Positions 12,391 through 21,408 of a stretch of 64,000 nt of DNA are shown in pieces. The notes beneath the pieces were generated by a model, which did no database searches, was not told the DNA's origin, and was given only the letters and a program-made list of their open reading frames with translations. Source of the DNA: Citrobacter sp. R56 (GTDB taxonomy: Bacteria; Pseudomonadota; Gammaproteobacteria; Enterobacterales; Enterobacteriaceae); contig NZ_CP069159.1 of the NCBI RefSeq assembly GCF_016811995.1, forward strand, positions 2,542,001-2,606,000, in the 5' to 3' direction. Position numbers and translations under genes: made by a program. The stretch's first letter is position 1; every line of letters begins with the position of its first letter.

Positions 12391-14319
12391 TTATTCCTCC
12401 AGTTGTTGAAGACTGCGGCTGCGAATCTCTTGTTGCAGCTTCTCGATAACTTCATTTACGTCCAGGCTGCCCAAGTCTTTGCCACGACGGGTACGCACGG
12501 CAACTTTGCCTGCTTCTACCTCTTTGTCGCCACAGACCAACATGTAAGGGACACGACGTAAAGTGTGCTCGCGGATTTTAAAGCCTATCTTCTCATTTCT
12601 CAAGTCTGCTTTTACACGAATGCCCGCATTTTGTAGTTTCTGCGTTAATTCGTTAACGTATTCAGACTGTGAATCGGTAATATTCATGACCACAACCTGA
12701 ACCGGCGCAAGCCAGGTCGGGAAGAAGCCTGCGAACTCTTCAGTCAGGATACCGATGAAACGTTCCATCGACCCAAGAATTGCGCGGTGAATCATAACCG
12801 GAACCTGACGTTCGTTGTTTTCGCCAACATAAGAGGCGCTTAAACGAGACGGCAGAGAGAAGTCCAGCTGTACAGTGCCGCACTGCCATGCACGATCGAG
12901 GCAGTCATACAGGGTAAACTCAATTTTCGGACCGTAGAATGCACCCTCACCCAGTTGATATTCAAACGGGATATTGTTTTCTTCCAGTGCAACCGCTAAG
13001 TCCGCCTCAGCACGATCCCACATTTCGTCGCTGCCGATACGTTTTTCGGGGCGAGTGGAAAGTTTGACGACGATCTTCTCGAAGCCAAAAGTGCTATACA
13101 TATCGTAGACCATACGAATGCAGGCGTTCACTTCATCACGGATCTGCTCTTCAGTACAGAAGATATGCGCATCATCCTGAGTAAAGCCACGTACACGCAT
13201 CAGGCCATGCAACGCACCAGACGGCTCGTTACGGTGGCAACTACCGAACTCCGCCATACGCAGCGGCAGATCGCGGTAGGATTTCAGACCCTGATTGAAG
13301 ATCTGAACGTGACCCGGGCAGTTCATCGGTTTGATGCAGTATTCACGGTTCTCGGAAGAGGTGGTGAACATCGCATCTTTATAGTTGTCCCAGTGCCCTG
13401 TTTTTTCCCACAGGACACGGTCCATCATGAACGGGCCTTTCACTTCCTGATACTGGTACTCTTTCAGTTTTGAACGAACAAAAACTTCCAGTTCACGGAA
13501 AATGGTCCAGCCGTCATTGTGCCAGAACACCATACCCGGTGCTTCTTCCTGCATATGGTACAGGTCAAGCTGCTTACCGATTTTACGGTGGTCGCGTTTG
13601 GCCGCTTCTTCCAGACGTTGCAGGTAGGCGCTCAGGGCTTTCTTATCGGCCCATGCAGTACCATAAATACGCTGCAGCATCTTATTGTTGCTGTCGCCGC
13701 GCCAGTATGCGCCTGCGGTTTTCATCAGTTTGAAGTGATGGCAGAAACGCATGTTCGGCACGTGCGGACCGCGGCACATATCGACATATTCTTCATGATG
13801 ATACAAGCCAGGCTTATCATCATGAGTAATGTTTTCATCAAGAATAGAGATTTTATACGTCTCGCCACGCTTCACGAAGGTTTCACGCGCTTCGTGCCAG
13901 CTGACTTTTTTCTTAATGACGTCGTAGTTTTTCTCAGCGAGCTCGTGCATCCGCTTCTCGAGCGCGTCGACATCTTCCTGGGTTAACGTACGGTCAAGAT
14001 CAATGTCATAGTAAAAACCGTTGTCGACAACCGGACCGATAGCCATTTTGGTATTCGGCCAAAGTTGTTTGATCGCGTGCCCTAACAGGTGCGCACAGGA
14101 GTGACGAATGATCTCAAGACCTTCTTCATCCTTGGCGGTGATGATGGAGAGCTTCGCATCATGTTCGATGAGATCGGAAGCGTCAACCAGCTCACCATTT
14201 ACACGGCCAGCAATGGTGGCTTTCGCCAGTCCTGGACCGATGTCCAGCGCAACATCCATGGGGCTTACAGCGTGGTCGTAATGGCGTTGGCTGCCATCAG
14301 GAAGAGTAATAACAGGCAT
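12391..14319 (-). CDS. thrS: threonine-tRNA ligase
   Basis: This is a class II synthetase of 642 residues, equal to E. coli. Domains in order are TGS (1-61), the N2 editing domain with [10 protein letters not shown] (His73 and His77) and CRGPH (about 182-186), the catalytic core with its zinc-binding Cys in MNCPGH (about 334), and the C-terminal anticodon domain (from about 535). Mis-charged Ser-tRNA is hydrolysed by the N2 domain. It is the first gene of the translation operon. The ribosome site AAGGATATAAC precedes the ATG, and a tRNA-like operator hairpin lies just upstream. Confidence 0.98.
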   Translation of the reverse strand: MPVITLPDGSQRHYDHAVSPMDVALDIGPGLAKATIAGRVNGELVDASDLIEHDAKLSIITAKDEEGLEIIRHSCAHLLGHAIKQLWPNTKMAIGPVVDNGFYYDIDLDRTLTQEDVDALEKRMHELAEKNYDVIKKKVSWHEARETFVKRGETYKISILDENITHDDKPGLYHHEEYVDMCRGPHVPNMRFCHHFKLMKTAGAYWRGDSNNKMLQRIYGTAWADKKALSAYLQRLEEAAKRDHRKIGKQLDLYHMQEEAPGMVFWHNDGWTIFRELEVFVRSKLKEYQYQEVKGPFMMDRVLWEKTGHWDNYKDAMFTTSSENREYCIKPMNCPGHVQIFNQGLKSYRDLPLRMAEFGSCHRNEPSGALHGLMRVRGFTQDDAHIFCTEEQIRDEVNACIRMVYDMYSTFGFEKIVVKLSTRPEKRIGSDEMWDRAEADLAVALEENNIPFEYQLGEGAFYGPKIEFTLYDCLDRAWQCGTVQLDFSLPSRLSASYVGENNERQVPVMIHRAILGSMERFIGILTEEFAGFFPTWLAPVQVVVMNITDSQSEYVNELTQKLQNAGIRVKADLRNEKIGFKIREHTLRRVPYMLVCGDKEVEAGKVAVRTRRGKDLGSLDVNEVIEKLQQEIRSRSLQQLEE

Positions 14320-14621
14320 GTTATATCCTTATTTGCAGTGGTGACCCACACGAAAGATCACATACAAAGTTTCAATGTTAAATTTATCAAAAAGTTATGG
14401 ACTGATTCCCGCTTCACTCTGCGAAATATGTCACGTACCACTCGCGTGGCGATACCGTAACCTACATCCGCTTTTTGATAACACCGTTTGACAGTGTACA
14501 CGGCATTGACGGTCGTTCAAAGCCGCAATCACACTGAACTCTATGATGTAAATCAACTGACTGACTTGCCGCGACTTTGTTACACTAAGAAAATCAGGTT
14601 GAATTTAACAGGAAAAGGATA
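14320..14621. other. thrS leader and yniD upstream region
   Basis: This divergent gap holds the thrS 5' untranslated region, which forms the ThrRS autoregulatory operator (the hairpin next to the start is listed separately), and the yniD promoter region. The thrS-side sequence resembles the E. coli leader through the ribosome site. A second imperfect repeat (TACCACTCGCGTGGCGATACC, shown in parts) near 14437-14457 may be another operator stem. K-12 carries the arpB pseudogene in this neighbourhood; nothing of it is visible. Confidence 0.55.
14339..14362 (-). promoter_or_regulatory. thrS translational operator hairpin (domain 2)
   Basis: On the minus strand TGTGATC and GGTCACCA pair around the loop TTTCGTGTG, which shows the CGU anticodon of tRNA-Thr. 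In E. coli ThrRS binds this tRNA anticodon mimic and blocks ribosome loading on its own mRNA. The hairpin lies 20 bases before the start, next to the ribosome site AAGGA. Confidence 0.8.
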
Positions 14622-14729
14622 ATGCCGACGAACCGCTTTGCGAAAAAACACTGGAAGATGGTGGTTGTGTTGATTGCCATCTGTGGTGCGATGCTTCTGT
14701 TACGCTGGGCGGCGATGATCTGGGGTTAA
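14622..14729 (+). CDS. yniD: small inner-membrane protein YniD
   Basis: This 35-codon gene encodes a short basic N terminus (MPTNRFAKKHWK) followed by one hydrophobic segment (MVVVLIAICGAMLLL, about 13-27) ending RWAAMIWG. It matches E. coli YniD in length and almost in sequence. An AGGAAAAGG ribosome site stands four bases from the ATG. The function is unknown; it is one of the conserved enterobacterial small transmembrane proteins. Confidence 0.92.
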   Translation: MPTNRFAKKHWKMVVVLIAICGAMLLLRWAAMIWG

Positions 14730-14871
14730 CCTTCAGAATAATGGCGGAACGTTAAGCGCTGTATATTCCCTGCGCAACAATAAAACGCAAATGCGCGTTA
14801 ATATTCCCCCGCCAGCGATGACTGAAATAATTTTCTGAAAAGAATAAAAAATAACGTCGCATTTTAAAACG

Positions 14872-14897
14872 GCCGGGTCGCCTGTAAACGACCCGGC
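14872..14897 (-). terminator. ydiY terminator
   Basis: GCCGGGTCG and CGACCCGGC form a perfect 9-bp stem with an eight-base loop, directly after the ydiY stop on the minus strand. The following sequence starts with TTTT. Confidence 0.75.
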
Positions 14898-14903
14898 GCA
14901 CGT

Positions 14904-15662
14904 TTACATCTTATAACCCAGTGAAACTGTCGTACGGCGATCTGTATGCTCTGGCGCCGTTTCCGGCGGTTCGGAGTTCCAGGTCACATTATAAGCAACC
15001 TTCAAGCCGAAATGTTCATTGATGGCGACATCGAGCGCCGTCTCCGAGTTGAGGGTGGTATCATCCGCCCCAAACACTGACACGCCCTGCGTGAATTTAG
15101 TGGTATCCGTCATCTGCCAGGCGTAAGCGCCCGACGCATAACCGAGTGGCTGAGTTTCCGTCGTATCGTCTGTGCGTTCGTCATAACGAACACCGGGACC
15201 GAATTCAAAACGGAAACTGTGTACCGGACCATTGAGAAACTGGCGACCATACCCTGCCGTCGCAATATCACGCTCGTGGTAACCGTTGTAGCGGTCGGTA
15301 AGCCAACTCGCCTGGCCAAAAAGATAATCATAATCGGTGGTGTTAAAACGGCTACGGCCGCCCACAGCGTATTTTTCCGAAGAACGCTCATCATTCGACG
15401 AGGTGTTGCTGGCATTCCCCCACAGTGACCATGCGGTGGTTTGACCGTACCAGGTCATGGTGGTATCCGCCGTTATGGAAGAGCTTTGGGTATTGCCTGA
15501 CTGAGCAAGGTATCCCGCATTCAGGTTACCTTCAAAGGGTTTCTTCGCGGTGGTGGGATCATCCATGACAGTAAAAACGGAATCATCGGCGGCGGCATGC
15601 ATTGACGCAACGACGCCACCCGCCAGCATTAATGCAGCGGGTACTGTCTTCAAAAGCTTCAT
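14904..15662 (-). CDS. ydiY: DUF481 outer-membrane protein YdiY
   Basis: This 252-residue predicted beta-barrel protein has a cleavable signal peptide (MKLLKTVPAALMLAGG..., cleavage near residue 24-25) and ends in LGYKM. It equals E. coli YdiY in length. The alternating hydrophobic/polar strands rich in Trp, Tyr and Thr fit an outer-membrane barrel. In E. coli ydiY is described as acid-inducible; its role is not established. It is monocistronic, reading away from pfkB, with its own terminator. Confidence 0.9.
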   Translation of the reverse strand: MKLLKTVPAALMLAGGVVASMHAAADDSVFTVMDDPTTAKKPFEGNLNAGYLAQSGNTQSSSITADTTMTWYGQTTAWSLWGNASNTSSNDERSSEKYAVGGRSRFNTTDYDYLFGQASWLTDRYNGYHERDIATAGYGRQFLNGPVHSFRFEFGPGVRYDERTDDTTETQPLGYASGAYAWQMTDTTKFTQGVSVFGADDTTLNSETALDVAINEHFGLKVAYNVTWNSEPPETAPEHTDRRTTVSLGYKM

Positions 15663-15950
15663 TTATAAAGAGTCCGTACAACAAAAAAAGAGACCATAGC
15701 GGTCCCGGAAACCTTCTTAGGGATCAAAGACAAACGATCGCCGGAAAGGTAACAAATTATAAAAAGGCTCGAATAACATAGCAATGAATTCTTATTTCAT
15801 TTTTTGAATAAGGGCGCTCCTGAATCAATAAATTATTTATATCTACACATAGCGCAAATTTTGAATAAATAGCCAATAAATCATACCGTTAATTACTTCA
15901 CTTTCCAGGCGTTCGGTGCCAGACTGAATTCAGCCTAACAGGAGGTAATG

Positions 15951-16883
15951 ATGGTACGTATCTATACGTTAACACTTGCGCCCTCTCTCGATAGCGCAAC
16001 ACTCACGCCGCAAATCTACCCCGAAGGGAAGCTCCGCTGCACGTCACCGGTTTTTGAGCCCGGCGGCGGCGGCATCAACGTCGCCCGTGCAATTTCACAT
16101 CTTGGCGGTACGGCCACCGCCATTTTCCCCGCTGGCGGTGCCACCGGCGAACACCTGGTAGCCTTATTGGCCGATGAACATGTTCCCGTCGCAACAGTTG
16201 AAGCCAAAGACTGGACCCGCCAGAATCTGCATGTCCACGTCGGATCCAGCGGCGAGCAATATCGCTTCGTGATGCCCGGCGCATCGCTTAGCGACAAAGA
16301 ATTTCAGTTGCTTGAAGAACAGGTTCTCGAAATTGAATCCGGCGCGTTGCTCGTTATCAGCGGTAGTTTGCCGCCCGGCGTCAAGCTGGAAAAACTCACG
16401 CAGCTGATCTCGGCGGCGCAGAAACAAGGCATTCGTTGCATTGTTGACAGTTCAGGCGATGCCCTACGCGCGGCCTTAGATATCGGCAATATTGAACTGG
16501 TTAAACCCAACCAAAAAGAACTGAGCGCACTGGTCAACCGTGAACTCACCCAACCTGATGACGTGCGTAACGCGGCTCAGGAGATTGTGAAAAGCGGTAA
16601 AGCGCATCGGGTTGTTGTTTCTCTGGGCCCACAAGGTGCGCTGGCGGTCGACGCCGACAGTTGCGTTCAGGTCGTCCCTCCGCCGGTGAAAAGTCAAAGC
16701 ACCGTGGGTGCGGGTGACAGCATGGTTGGTGCCATGACGCTGAAATTGGCTGAGGATGCATCTCTGGAAGATATGGTGCGGTTCGGTGTAGCTGCGGGGA
16801 GCGCGGCGACCCTCAATCAGGGAACGCGTTTGTGCTCCGCTGAGGATACACAAAAGATTTATGCTTATTTGACGCAATCATAA
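15951..16883 (+). CDS. pfkB: 6-phosphofructokinase II
   Basis: This is the minor, ribokinase-family phosphofructokinase, which makes fructose 1,6-bisphosphate from fructose 6-phosphate and ATP. It has the PfkB N-terminal GGGGINVARA motif (38-47) and the C-terminal GAGDSMVGAM anion-hole motif with the catalytic Asp. The sequence begins ATGATG; the second ATG is chosen because GGAGG lies five bases before it and only two before the first, and because relatives begin MVRIYTLTLAPS. It gives 310 residues (E. coli 309). The 288-base gap to ydiY upstream is AT-rich and carries both promoters, with no motif I can name. Confidence 0.97.
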   Translation: MVRIYTLTLAPSLDSATLTPQIYPEGKLRCTSPVFEPGGGGINVARAISHLGGTATAIFPAGGATGEHLVALLADEHVPVATVEAKDWTRQNLHVHVGSSGEQYRFVMPGASLSDKEFQLLEEQVLEIESGALLVISGSLPPGVKLEKLTQLISAAQKQGIRCIVDSSGDALRAALDIGNIELVKPNQKELSALVNRELTQPDDVRNAAQEIVKSGKAHRVVVSLGPQGALAVDADSCVQVVPPPVKSQSTVGAGDSMVGAMTLKLAEDASLEDMVRFGVAAGSAATLNQGTRLCSAEDTQKIYAYLTQS

Positions 16884-16986
16884 CGGTTTTCCCCTCCTTA
16901 ATTGTGAGGGGATTCGCCGACAAACCTGTCAGCATGGTGATTCTCCGTCTATGCTGAAAAGTCATGTGATTACAAAGAGGTGAATT

Positions 16987-17277
16987 ATGGCCAGTGGTGA
17001 TATCACCCGTTATGTCATAACCGTAACGTTTCATGAGCACTCCTTAACGGAAATTAATGAGCTTAATAATCATCTTACACGCGGTGGTTTCTTGTTGACC
17101 CTGACGGATGAAGACGGAAACGTGCATGAACTTGGCACAAACACCTTTGGCCTGATTAGCGCACTGAATAAAGACGAGGTGACGGCACTCACCGCAGGGC
17201 TGGCTGAAAGTGCGTTAGGCAATAAACCCGGAATTTCCGTTTCCACATGGGAGGAGTGGCGAAAAGACAAACAATAA
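16987..17277 (+). CDS. ydiZ: conserved protein YdiZ
   Basis: This 96-residue acidic protein, preceded by AAAGAGGTGAATT as ribosome site, matches E. coli YdiZ in length and position downstream of pfkB. It starts with a basic-hydrophobic segment (ITRYVITVTFHEHS) and has predicted alpha/beta composition, with no transmembrane segment or signal peptide. I know no assigned biochemical function. Confidence 0.88.
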   Translation: MASGDITRYVITVTFHEHSLTEINELNNHLTRGGFLLTLTDEDGNVHELGTNTFGLISALNKDEVTALTAGLAESALGNKPGISVSTWEEWRKDKQ

Positions 17278-17383
17278 GTGCCATTACAGCGACGACGCGT
17301 CTCAGGTGTGCGTCAGTTCGTGTTTTTTTACCGCATTTATGCGCTAACCTTATGATCTGGCAGACAACATGGGGAGAGACATC

Positions 17384-18244
17384 ATGTGGCAGGCTATCAG
17401 TCGTCTTTTAAGCGAGCAATTAGGTGAAGGCGAAATCGAACTGCGTAATGAACTGCCCGGCGGAGAGATCCATGCCGCATGGCATTTACGCTATGCGGGA
17501 CGTGATTTTTTCGTTAAGTGTGATGAAAGAGAACTCCTTCCGGGCTTTACGGCCGAAGCTGACCAACTGGAATTGCTCTCTCGCAGTAAAACCGTTGCGG
17601 TACCGAAAGTGTGGGCCGTAGGTTCAGACAGAGACTACAGTTTCCTGGTGATGGATTATCTCCCACCCCGTCCGCTGGATGCCCATAATGCGTTTATTCT
17701 GGGTCAACAGCTCGCCCATTTACACGCCTGGAGCGAGCAGCCGCAATTCGGTCTTGATTTCGATAACGCACTCTCTACCACGCCACAACCCAACGCCTGG
17801 CAACGACGCTGGTCGACCTTTTTCGCAGAACAACGTATTGGTTGGCAGCTAGAGTTGGCTGCAGAAAAAGGAATAGCGTTCGGTAACATCGACGCTATTG
17901 TTGAGCATATCCAACAGCGACTCTCCTCACATCAACCACAGCCCTCACTTTTACATGGCGATCTGTGGTCGGCAAACTGTGCGCTGGGTCCAGATGGGCC
18001 TTATATCTTTGACCCCGCCTGCTACTGGGGTGACAGAGAGTGCGATCTGGCGATGCTGCCGCTGCATACCGATCAACCTCCACAAATCTATGATGGCTAC
18101 CAGTCGGTTTCCCCATTGCCGTTAGATTTTCTGGATCGCCAGCCCGTCTATCAGCTGTATACATTGCTAAACCGGGCGATTCTGTTTGGCGGTCAGCACC
18201 TGGTGATTGCGCAGAAAGCAATGGACAGACTGTTGGCAGCGTAG
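17384..18244 (+). CDS. yniA: fructosamine-kinase-family protein YniA
   Basis: This is a protein-kinase-like small-molecule kinase of the fructosamine kinase/ketosamine-3-kinase family (286 residues from the ATG chosen). The nucleotide-binding Lys in FFVKCDERE (about 46), the catalytic LLHGDLWSANC loop (about 190-200) and the FDPACYWGDRECDLAM metal-binding segment are present. Bacterial members can phosphorylate protein-bound ribulosamines or erythrulosamines; YniA has also been reported to act in E. coli peptidoglycan-independent sugar repair, which I hold as uncertain. The ATG has a GGGGAGAG ribosome site; an upstream ATG at 17369 is less likely. REP elements follow. Confidence 0.92.
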   Translation: MWQAISRLLSEQLGEGEIELRNELPGGEIHAAWHLRYAGRDFFVKCDERELLPGFTAEADQLELLSRSKTVAVPKVWAVGSDRDYSFLVMDYLPPRPLDAHNAFILGQQLAHLHAWSEQPQFGLDFDNALSTTPQPNAWQRRWSTFFAEQRIGWQLELAAEKGIAFGNIDAIVEHIQQRLSSHQPQPSLLHGDLWSANCALGPDGPYIFDPACYWGDRECDLAMLPLHTDQPPQIYDGYQSVSPLPLDFLDRQPVYQLYTLLNRAILFGGQHLVIAQKAMDRLLAA

Positions 18245-18251
18245 TGTGTAT

Positions 18252-18324
18252 GCCCGATGGCGCGACGCTTATCGGGCACACAACCACACCCCCTGGCCGG
18301 ATAAGGCGTCAGCCGCTATCCGGC
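18252..18324. repeat. REP pair (BIME) between yniA and yniB
   Basis: Two palindromic units lie tail to tail: GCCCGAT to ATCGGGC (18252-18277) and GCCGGATA to TATCCGGC (18296-18324). They match the enterobacterial REP/PU pattern with the core GATGGCGCGACGCTTATC. They lie between convergent genes, the usual REP position, and can protect 3' mRNA ends or bind gyrase. Confidence 0.85.
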
Positions 18325-18331
18325 ATTATTT

Positions 18332-18871
18332 TTACCCGACAAATCCCAGCAGAGAAAAGAAGACGTAGCCGAGCACGATAATAATCACCGGCAGGATATA
18401 AAGCGGAAAAAACTGCAGAAAGATAGTGTGATGCGGCACGACGATACGTGACTCGATCTGCTCACGCGAGATCCCCTCAGCACCTTTGGCTTTTTCCAGA
18501 ATCAACTGGTCCTCAACGCCTTCACGGAGAAAACGCGCCTGACGGCTCATTCTGGCACCAGAGTCCTGCAACGCAAGACCAATGAAGATCAGGACGAAAA
18601 TCACCCAAAACATCACATTGAGACTGTTTTGAAAATCCGGCGTCGGCGAGTTGTACCAGAACAGGTTCAGGAACGGGGTATTAACGCGCATCATGTCGAT
18701 CATCACGTGGGCAAAATCGAGCATCACCGCATTAATCCCCTCTTGCTTCTCGCTGCGGGCGTACATAAATTTCAGTACCGACACCAGCGTAGAAATCAGC
18801 GCAGGGATGAAAATCACCCATCCCAGAATCCTTTTTAAGATAGCAATGCGTCCAGCTTGTTGATACGTCAT
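18332..18871 (-). CDS. yniB: inner-membrane protein YniB
   Basis: This 179-residue protein has predicted transmembrane helices near residues 14-35, 85-105 and 150-175, with charged cytoplasmic segments rich in Arg and Glu (RMSRQARFLREGVEDQLILE) between the second and third. It matches E. coli YniB (178 residues) in sequence and position. The function is unknown. Its transcript runs towards yniA with a BIME between. Confidence 0.9.
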   Translation of the reverse strand: MTYQQAGRIAILKRILGWVIFIPALISTLVSVLKFMYARSEKQEGINAVMLDFAHVMIDMMRVNTPFLNLFWYNSPTPDFQNSLNVMFWVIFVLIFIGLALQDSGARMSRQARFLREGVEDQLILEKAKGAEGISREQIESRIVVPHHTIFLQFFPLYILPVIIIVLGYVFFSLLGFVG

Positions 18872-19020
18872 GAGTTCCCCTTGGTAAAGACGCGCTGTTT
18901 TGGCCTTAAGTCTACCTTCTGATAACTATTTTCGCCCGATTTTTAAAGGCAGTATGGTACGGTAGTAGCCATAATGAACGCTCATTACCTTACGTTTTAA
19001 TCTCAACAGGAGAGGTTGTG

Positions 19021-19689
19021 ATGTCAACCCCGCGTCAAATTCTTGCTGCAATTTTTGATATGGATGGATTACTGATCGATTCCGAGCCGCTATGGGATCA
19101 GGCCGAACTGGATGTGATGGCTAGTTTAGGCGTAGATATCGCCCGCCGCCATGAACTCCCGGACACCCTGGGTTTACGTATCGATATGGTTGTCGACCTG
19201 TGGTACGCACATCAGCCCTGGAAGGGGCCTGACCGTCAGGAAGTCACTGACCGGATCATCGCGCGGGCTATCTCACTGGTAGAGGAAACGCGTCCACTGC
19301 TGCCTGGCGTACGTGAGGCCGTTGCGCTGTGCAAATCTCAGGGATTGCTGGTCGGGCTGGCGTCGGCTTCCCCACTGCATATGCTGGAAAAAGTCCTGAC
19401 TATGTTTGGTTTGCGCGACAGCTTCGACGCCCTCGCCTCGGCGGAAAAACTCCCCTACAGCAAGCCGCACCCGCAGGTTTATATCGACTGCGCAACCAAG
19501 CTGGGCATCGACCCGTTAGCCTGCGTCGCGCTGGAGGACTCCGTCAACGGCATGGTGGCGTCAAAAGCCGCCCGTATGCGCTCCATCGTCGTTCCTGCTG
19601 AAGAGGGTCAACACGATGCACGTTTTGCCCTTGCCGACGTGAAACTGACTTCTTTATCCGATCTTACGGCCGCCCATTTGCGTGGCTAA
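19021..19689 (+). CDS. hxpB: HAD-family hexitol phosphatase HxpB
   Basis: This is a haloacid-dehalogenase phosphatase (YniC). In E. coli it acts on 2-deoxyglucose 6-phosphate, mannitol 1-phosphate and sorbitol 6-phosphate. Motif I is FDMDGLLIDSE, with nucleophile Asp13 and general acid Asp15; motif II is in LASASP, motif III is the Lys in KLPYSKPHP, and motif IV is ALEDSVNG. The start is the ATG after AGGAGAGGTTGTG (222 residues, as in E. coli), not the GTG just before it. It is followed by a strong terminator. Confidence 0.93.
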   Translation: MSTPRQILAAIFDMDGLLIDSEPLWDQAELDVMASLGVDIARRHELPDTLGLRIDMVVDLWYAHQPWKGPDRQEVTDRIIARAISLVEETRPLLPGVREAVALCKSQGLLVGLASASPLHMLEKVLTMFGLRDSFDALASAEKLPYSKPHPQVYIDCATKLGIDPLACVALEDSVNGMVASKAARMRSIVVPAEEGQHDARFALADVKLTSLSDLTAAHLRG

Positions 19690-19694
19690 TCCTC

Positions 19695-19726
19695 AGGGGC
19701 AATCGCGCATTGCCCCTTTCTTTTAT
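19695..19726 (+). terminator. hxpB terminator
   Basis: GGGGCAAT and ATTGCCCC form a stem with loop CGCGC, followed by TTTCTTTTATTTTTT. This is a canonical intrinsic terminator five bases after the hxpB stop. Confidence 0.9.
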
Positions 19727-19827
19727 TTTTTTAAAACAGCGTTTCATTTTTTGTTGTATTCCCTCGCAACCTCTTCTATTCTTCTTTCATTCGTTATCGC
19801 TGATAAACATGGGTAGCCGAGGTAAGT

Positions 19828-20589
19828 ATGATTTTGGATGCGTTTAGTCTGGCGGGGAAAACAGCGATCGTCACCGGTTGCGATACCGGGCTGGGCCAGG
19901 GTATGGCTGTCGCGCTTGCCGAGGCAGGCTGCAACATCGTGGGTGTGAACCGGAAGATCCCCCACGAGACGGCAGCAAAAGTTGCGGCGCTGGGCAGGCA
20001 ATTTATGACGATTCAGGCCGACCTGAGCCAGCAAAGTTCTATCGCTGATATCGTGAACCAGACGGTCGCGAAATTCGGGCGGGTGGATATTCTGGTCAAT
20101 AACGCCGGGACGATTCGCCGCGACGATGCGCTCTCTTTCAGCGAGAAAGACTGGGATGACGTGATGAACCTGAATCTCAAATCTGTTTTCTTTCTTTCAC
20201 AGGCCGTGGCGCGCCAGTTTTTACAGCAAGGCCACGGTGGCAAAATCATCAATATTGCCTCCATGCTCTCTTTCCAGGGCGGGATCCGTGTTCCCTCTTA
20301 TACCGCTTCTAAAAGCGGTGTGCTGGGTCTTACCCGCCTGTTGGCCAATGAATGGGCGCCACATCAGATCAACGTCAATGCCATCGCCCCGGGTTATATG
20401 GCCACAAACAATACGCAGCAGTTGCGCGATGATGCCGGGCGCAGCAAAGAGATCGTCGATCGCATTCCGGCTGGACGCTGGGGAACGCCAGACGACCTGA
20501 AAGGCCCGGTGGTTTTTCTCGCATCAGACGCTTCTGCCTACATCAACGGCTATACCATTGCCGTTGACGGTGGCTGGCTGGCACGCTAA
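19828..20589 (+). CDS. KduD-like short-chain dehydrogenase
   Basis: This classical SDR enzyme of 253 residues has the NAD-binding TGCDTGLG motif (16-23), NNAG (91-94) and a catalytic tetrad around Ser145, Tyr158 and Lys162 (SYTASKSG). The last third, NVNAIAPGYMATNNTQQLR and VDGGWLAR, is nearly the same as in KduD (2-dehydro-3-deoxy-D-gluconate 5-dehydrogenase; also 2-deoxygluconate 3-dehydrogenase), a pectin/hexuronate catabolism enzyme. A GAGG ribosome site precedes the ATG. It stands alone: no kduI, transporter or regulator is next to it, and K-12 has no gene between yniC and ydjM. It may be a second KduD-type enzyme with its own substrate. Confidence 0.85.
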   Translation: MILDAFSLAGKTAIVTGCDTGLGQGMAVALAEAGCNIVGVNRKIPHETAAKVAALGRQFMTIQADLSQQSSIADIVNQTVAKFGRVDILVNNAGTIRRDDALSFSEKDWDDVMNLNLKSVFFLSQAVARQFLQQGHGGKIINIASMLSFQGGIRVPSYTASKSGVLGLTRLLANEWAPHQINVNAIAPGYMATNNTQQLRDDAGRSKEIVDRIPAGRWGTPDDLKGPVVFLASDASAYINGYTIAVDGGWLAR

Positions 20590-20633
20590 TCACCACTTTT
20601 GTGACATAGGGTTACAACGTCACCTCTTCCGCC

Positions 20634-20653
20634 TACTGTACAAAAACCCTATA
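20634..20653. promoter_or_regulatory. LexA box (distal) of ydjM
   Basis: TACTGTACAAAAACCCTATA has the CTGT half-site and eight-base spacer of the LexA operator; the second half is CTAT instead of ACAG. E. coli ydjM also has one good and one degenerate LexA box in tandem, and this looks like the degenerate one. Confidence 0.65.
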
Positions 20654-20671
20654 CTGTATGAATTGACAGTT
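20652..20671. promoter_or_regulatory. LexA box (proximal) of ydjM
   Basis: TACTGTATGAATTGACAGTT contains CTGT-N8-ACAG, a full match to the LexA core. It lies 14 bases before the ydjM ATG and shares two bases with the distal box. SOS induction of ydjM follows from the site and from E. coli precedent. Confidence 0.92.
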
Positions 20672-20685
20672 TATTGGGTTCTATC

Positions 20686-21273
20686 ATGACGGCGGAAGGC
20701 CACCTCCTTTTTTCAATTGCCTGTGCGGTATTTGCCAAAAATGCCGAGCTTACGCCCGTTCTCGCGCAGGGCGACTGGTGGCATATTGTCCCTTCAGCAA
20801 TTCTGACCTGCCTGTTGCCTGACATTGATCATCCAAAGTCATTGCTCGGTCAGCGGTTAAAATGGATCTCCAAACCGATTGCCAGGGCTTTTGGTCATCG
20901 TGGATTTACCCACAGTCTGCTGGCGGTATTTGCGCTACTGACCACGTTTTATCTGAAAGTCCCGGAGAGCTGGATAATCCCGGCCGACGCCTTGCAGGGC
21001 ATGGTGCTGGGCTACTTAAGCCATATTCTGGCAGACATGCTAACCCCGGCTGGTGTCCCTCTGCTCTGGCCGTGTCGCTGGCGCTTCCGCCTGCCAATAC
21101 TTGTCCCACAGAAAGGTAATCAACTGGAGCGTTTTCTCTGCATGGCGCTGTTTGCCTGGGCCGTGTGGATGCCGCAGACAATCCCCGAAAACAGTGCCGT
21201 ACGCTGGTCTTCGCATATGATCAATACGCTGCAATTCCAGTTCAACCGTTTTATAAATCACCAAATCGATTAG
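20686..21273 (+). CDS. ydjM: SOS-induced inner-membrane metal-dependent hydrolase YdjM
   Basis: This is a membrane protein of the YdjM/DUF457 family, predicted to be a metal-dependent hydrolase. Conserved His/Asp clusters are visible: GHLLFS near the N terminus, LLPDIDHPKS (about 47-56), FGHRGFTHSLL (about 72-82) and YLSHILADMLTPAG (about 113-126). About four transmembrane segments are likely. The ATG used gives 195 residues (E. coli 196); a TTG-initiated frame starting 12 bases upstream is not needed. No clear ribosome site is seen. Two LexA boxes overlap the promoter. Its role in the SOS response is unknown. Confidence 0.92.
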   Translation: MTAEGHLLFSIACAVFAKNAELTPVLAQGDWWHIVPSAILTCLLPDIDHPKSLLGQRLKWISKPIARAFGHRGFTHSLLAVFALLTTFYLKVPESWIIPADALQGMVLGYLSHILADMLTPAGVPLLWPCRWRFRLPILVPQKGNQLERFLCMALFAWAVWMPQTIPENSAVRWSSHMINTLQFQFNRFINHQID

Positions 21274-21408
21274 TAAATCGACGCAACTGTTGTTTTTGGT
21301 ATAAACAATTCCATTTGAATATAAGAGGCAACTCACAGTTCTGCTAATCTTGCGGCAACAGAATCGCAGAAACGAAGCGATACAAATAAAAAGATCAGGA
21401 GAACGGGG

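Noticed and set aside
16885..16915. CCCCTC/GAGGGG repeat after pfkB as terminator
   Set aside because: Short stem with no U tract in the gene direction; too weak to annotate.
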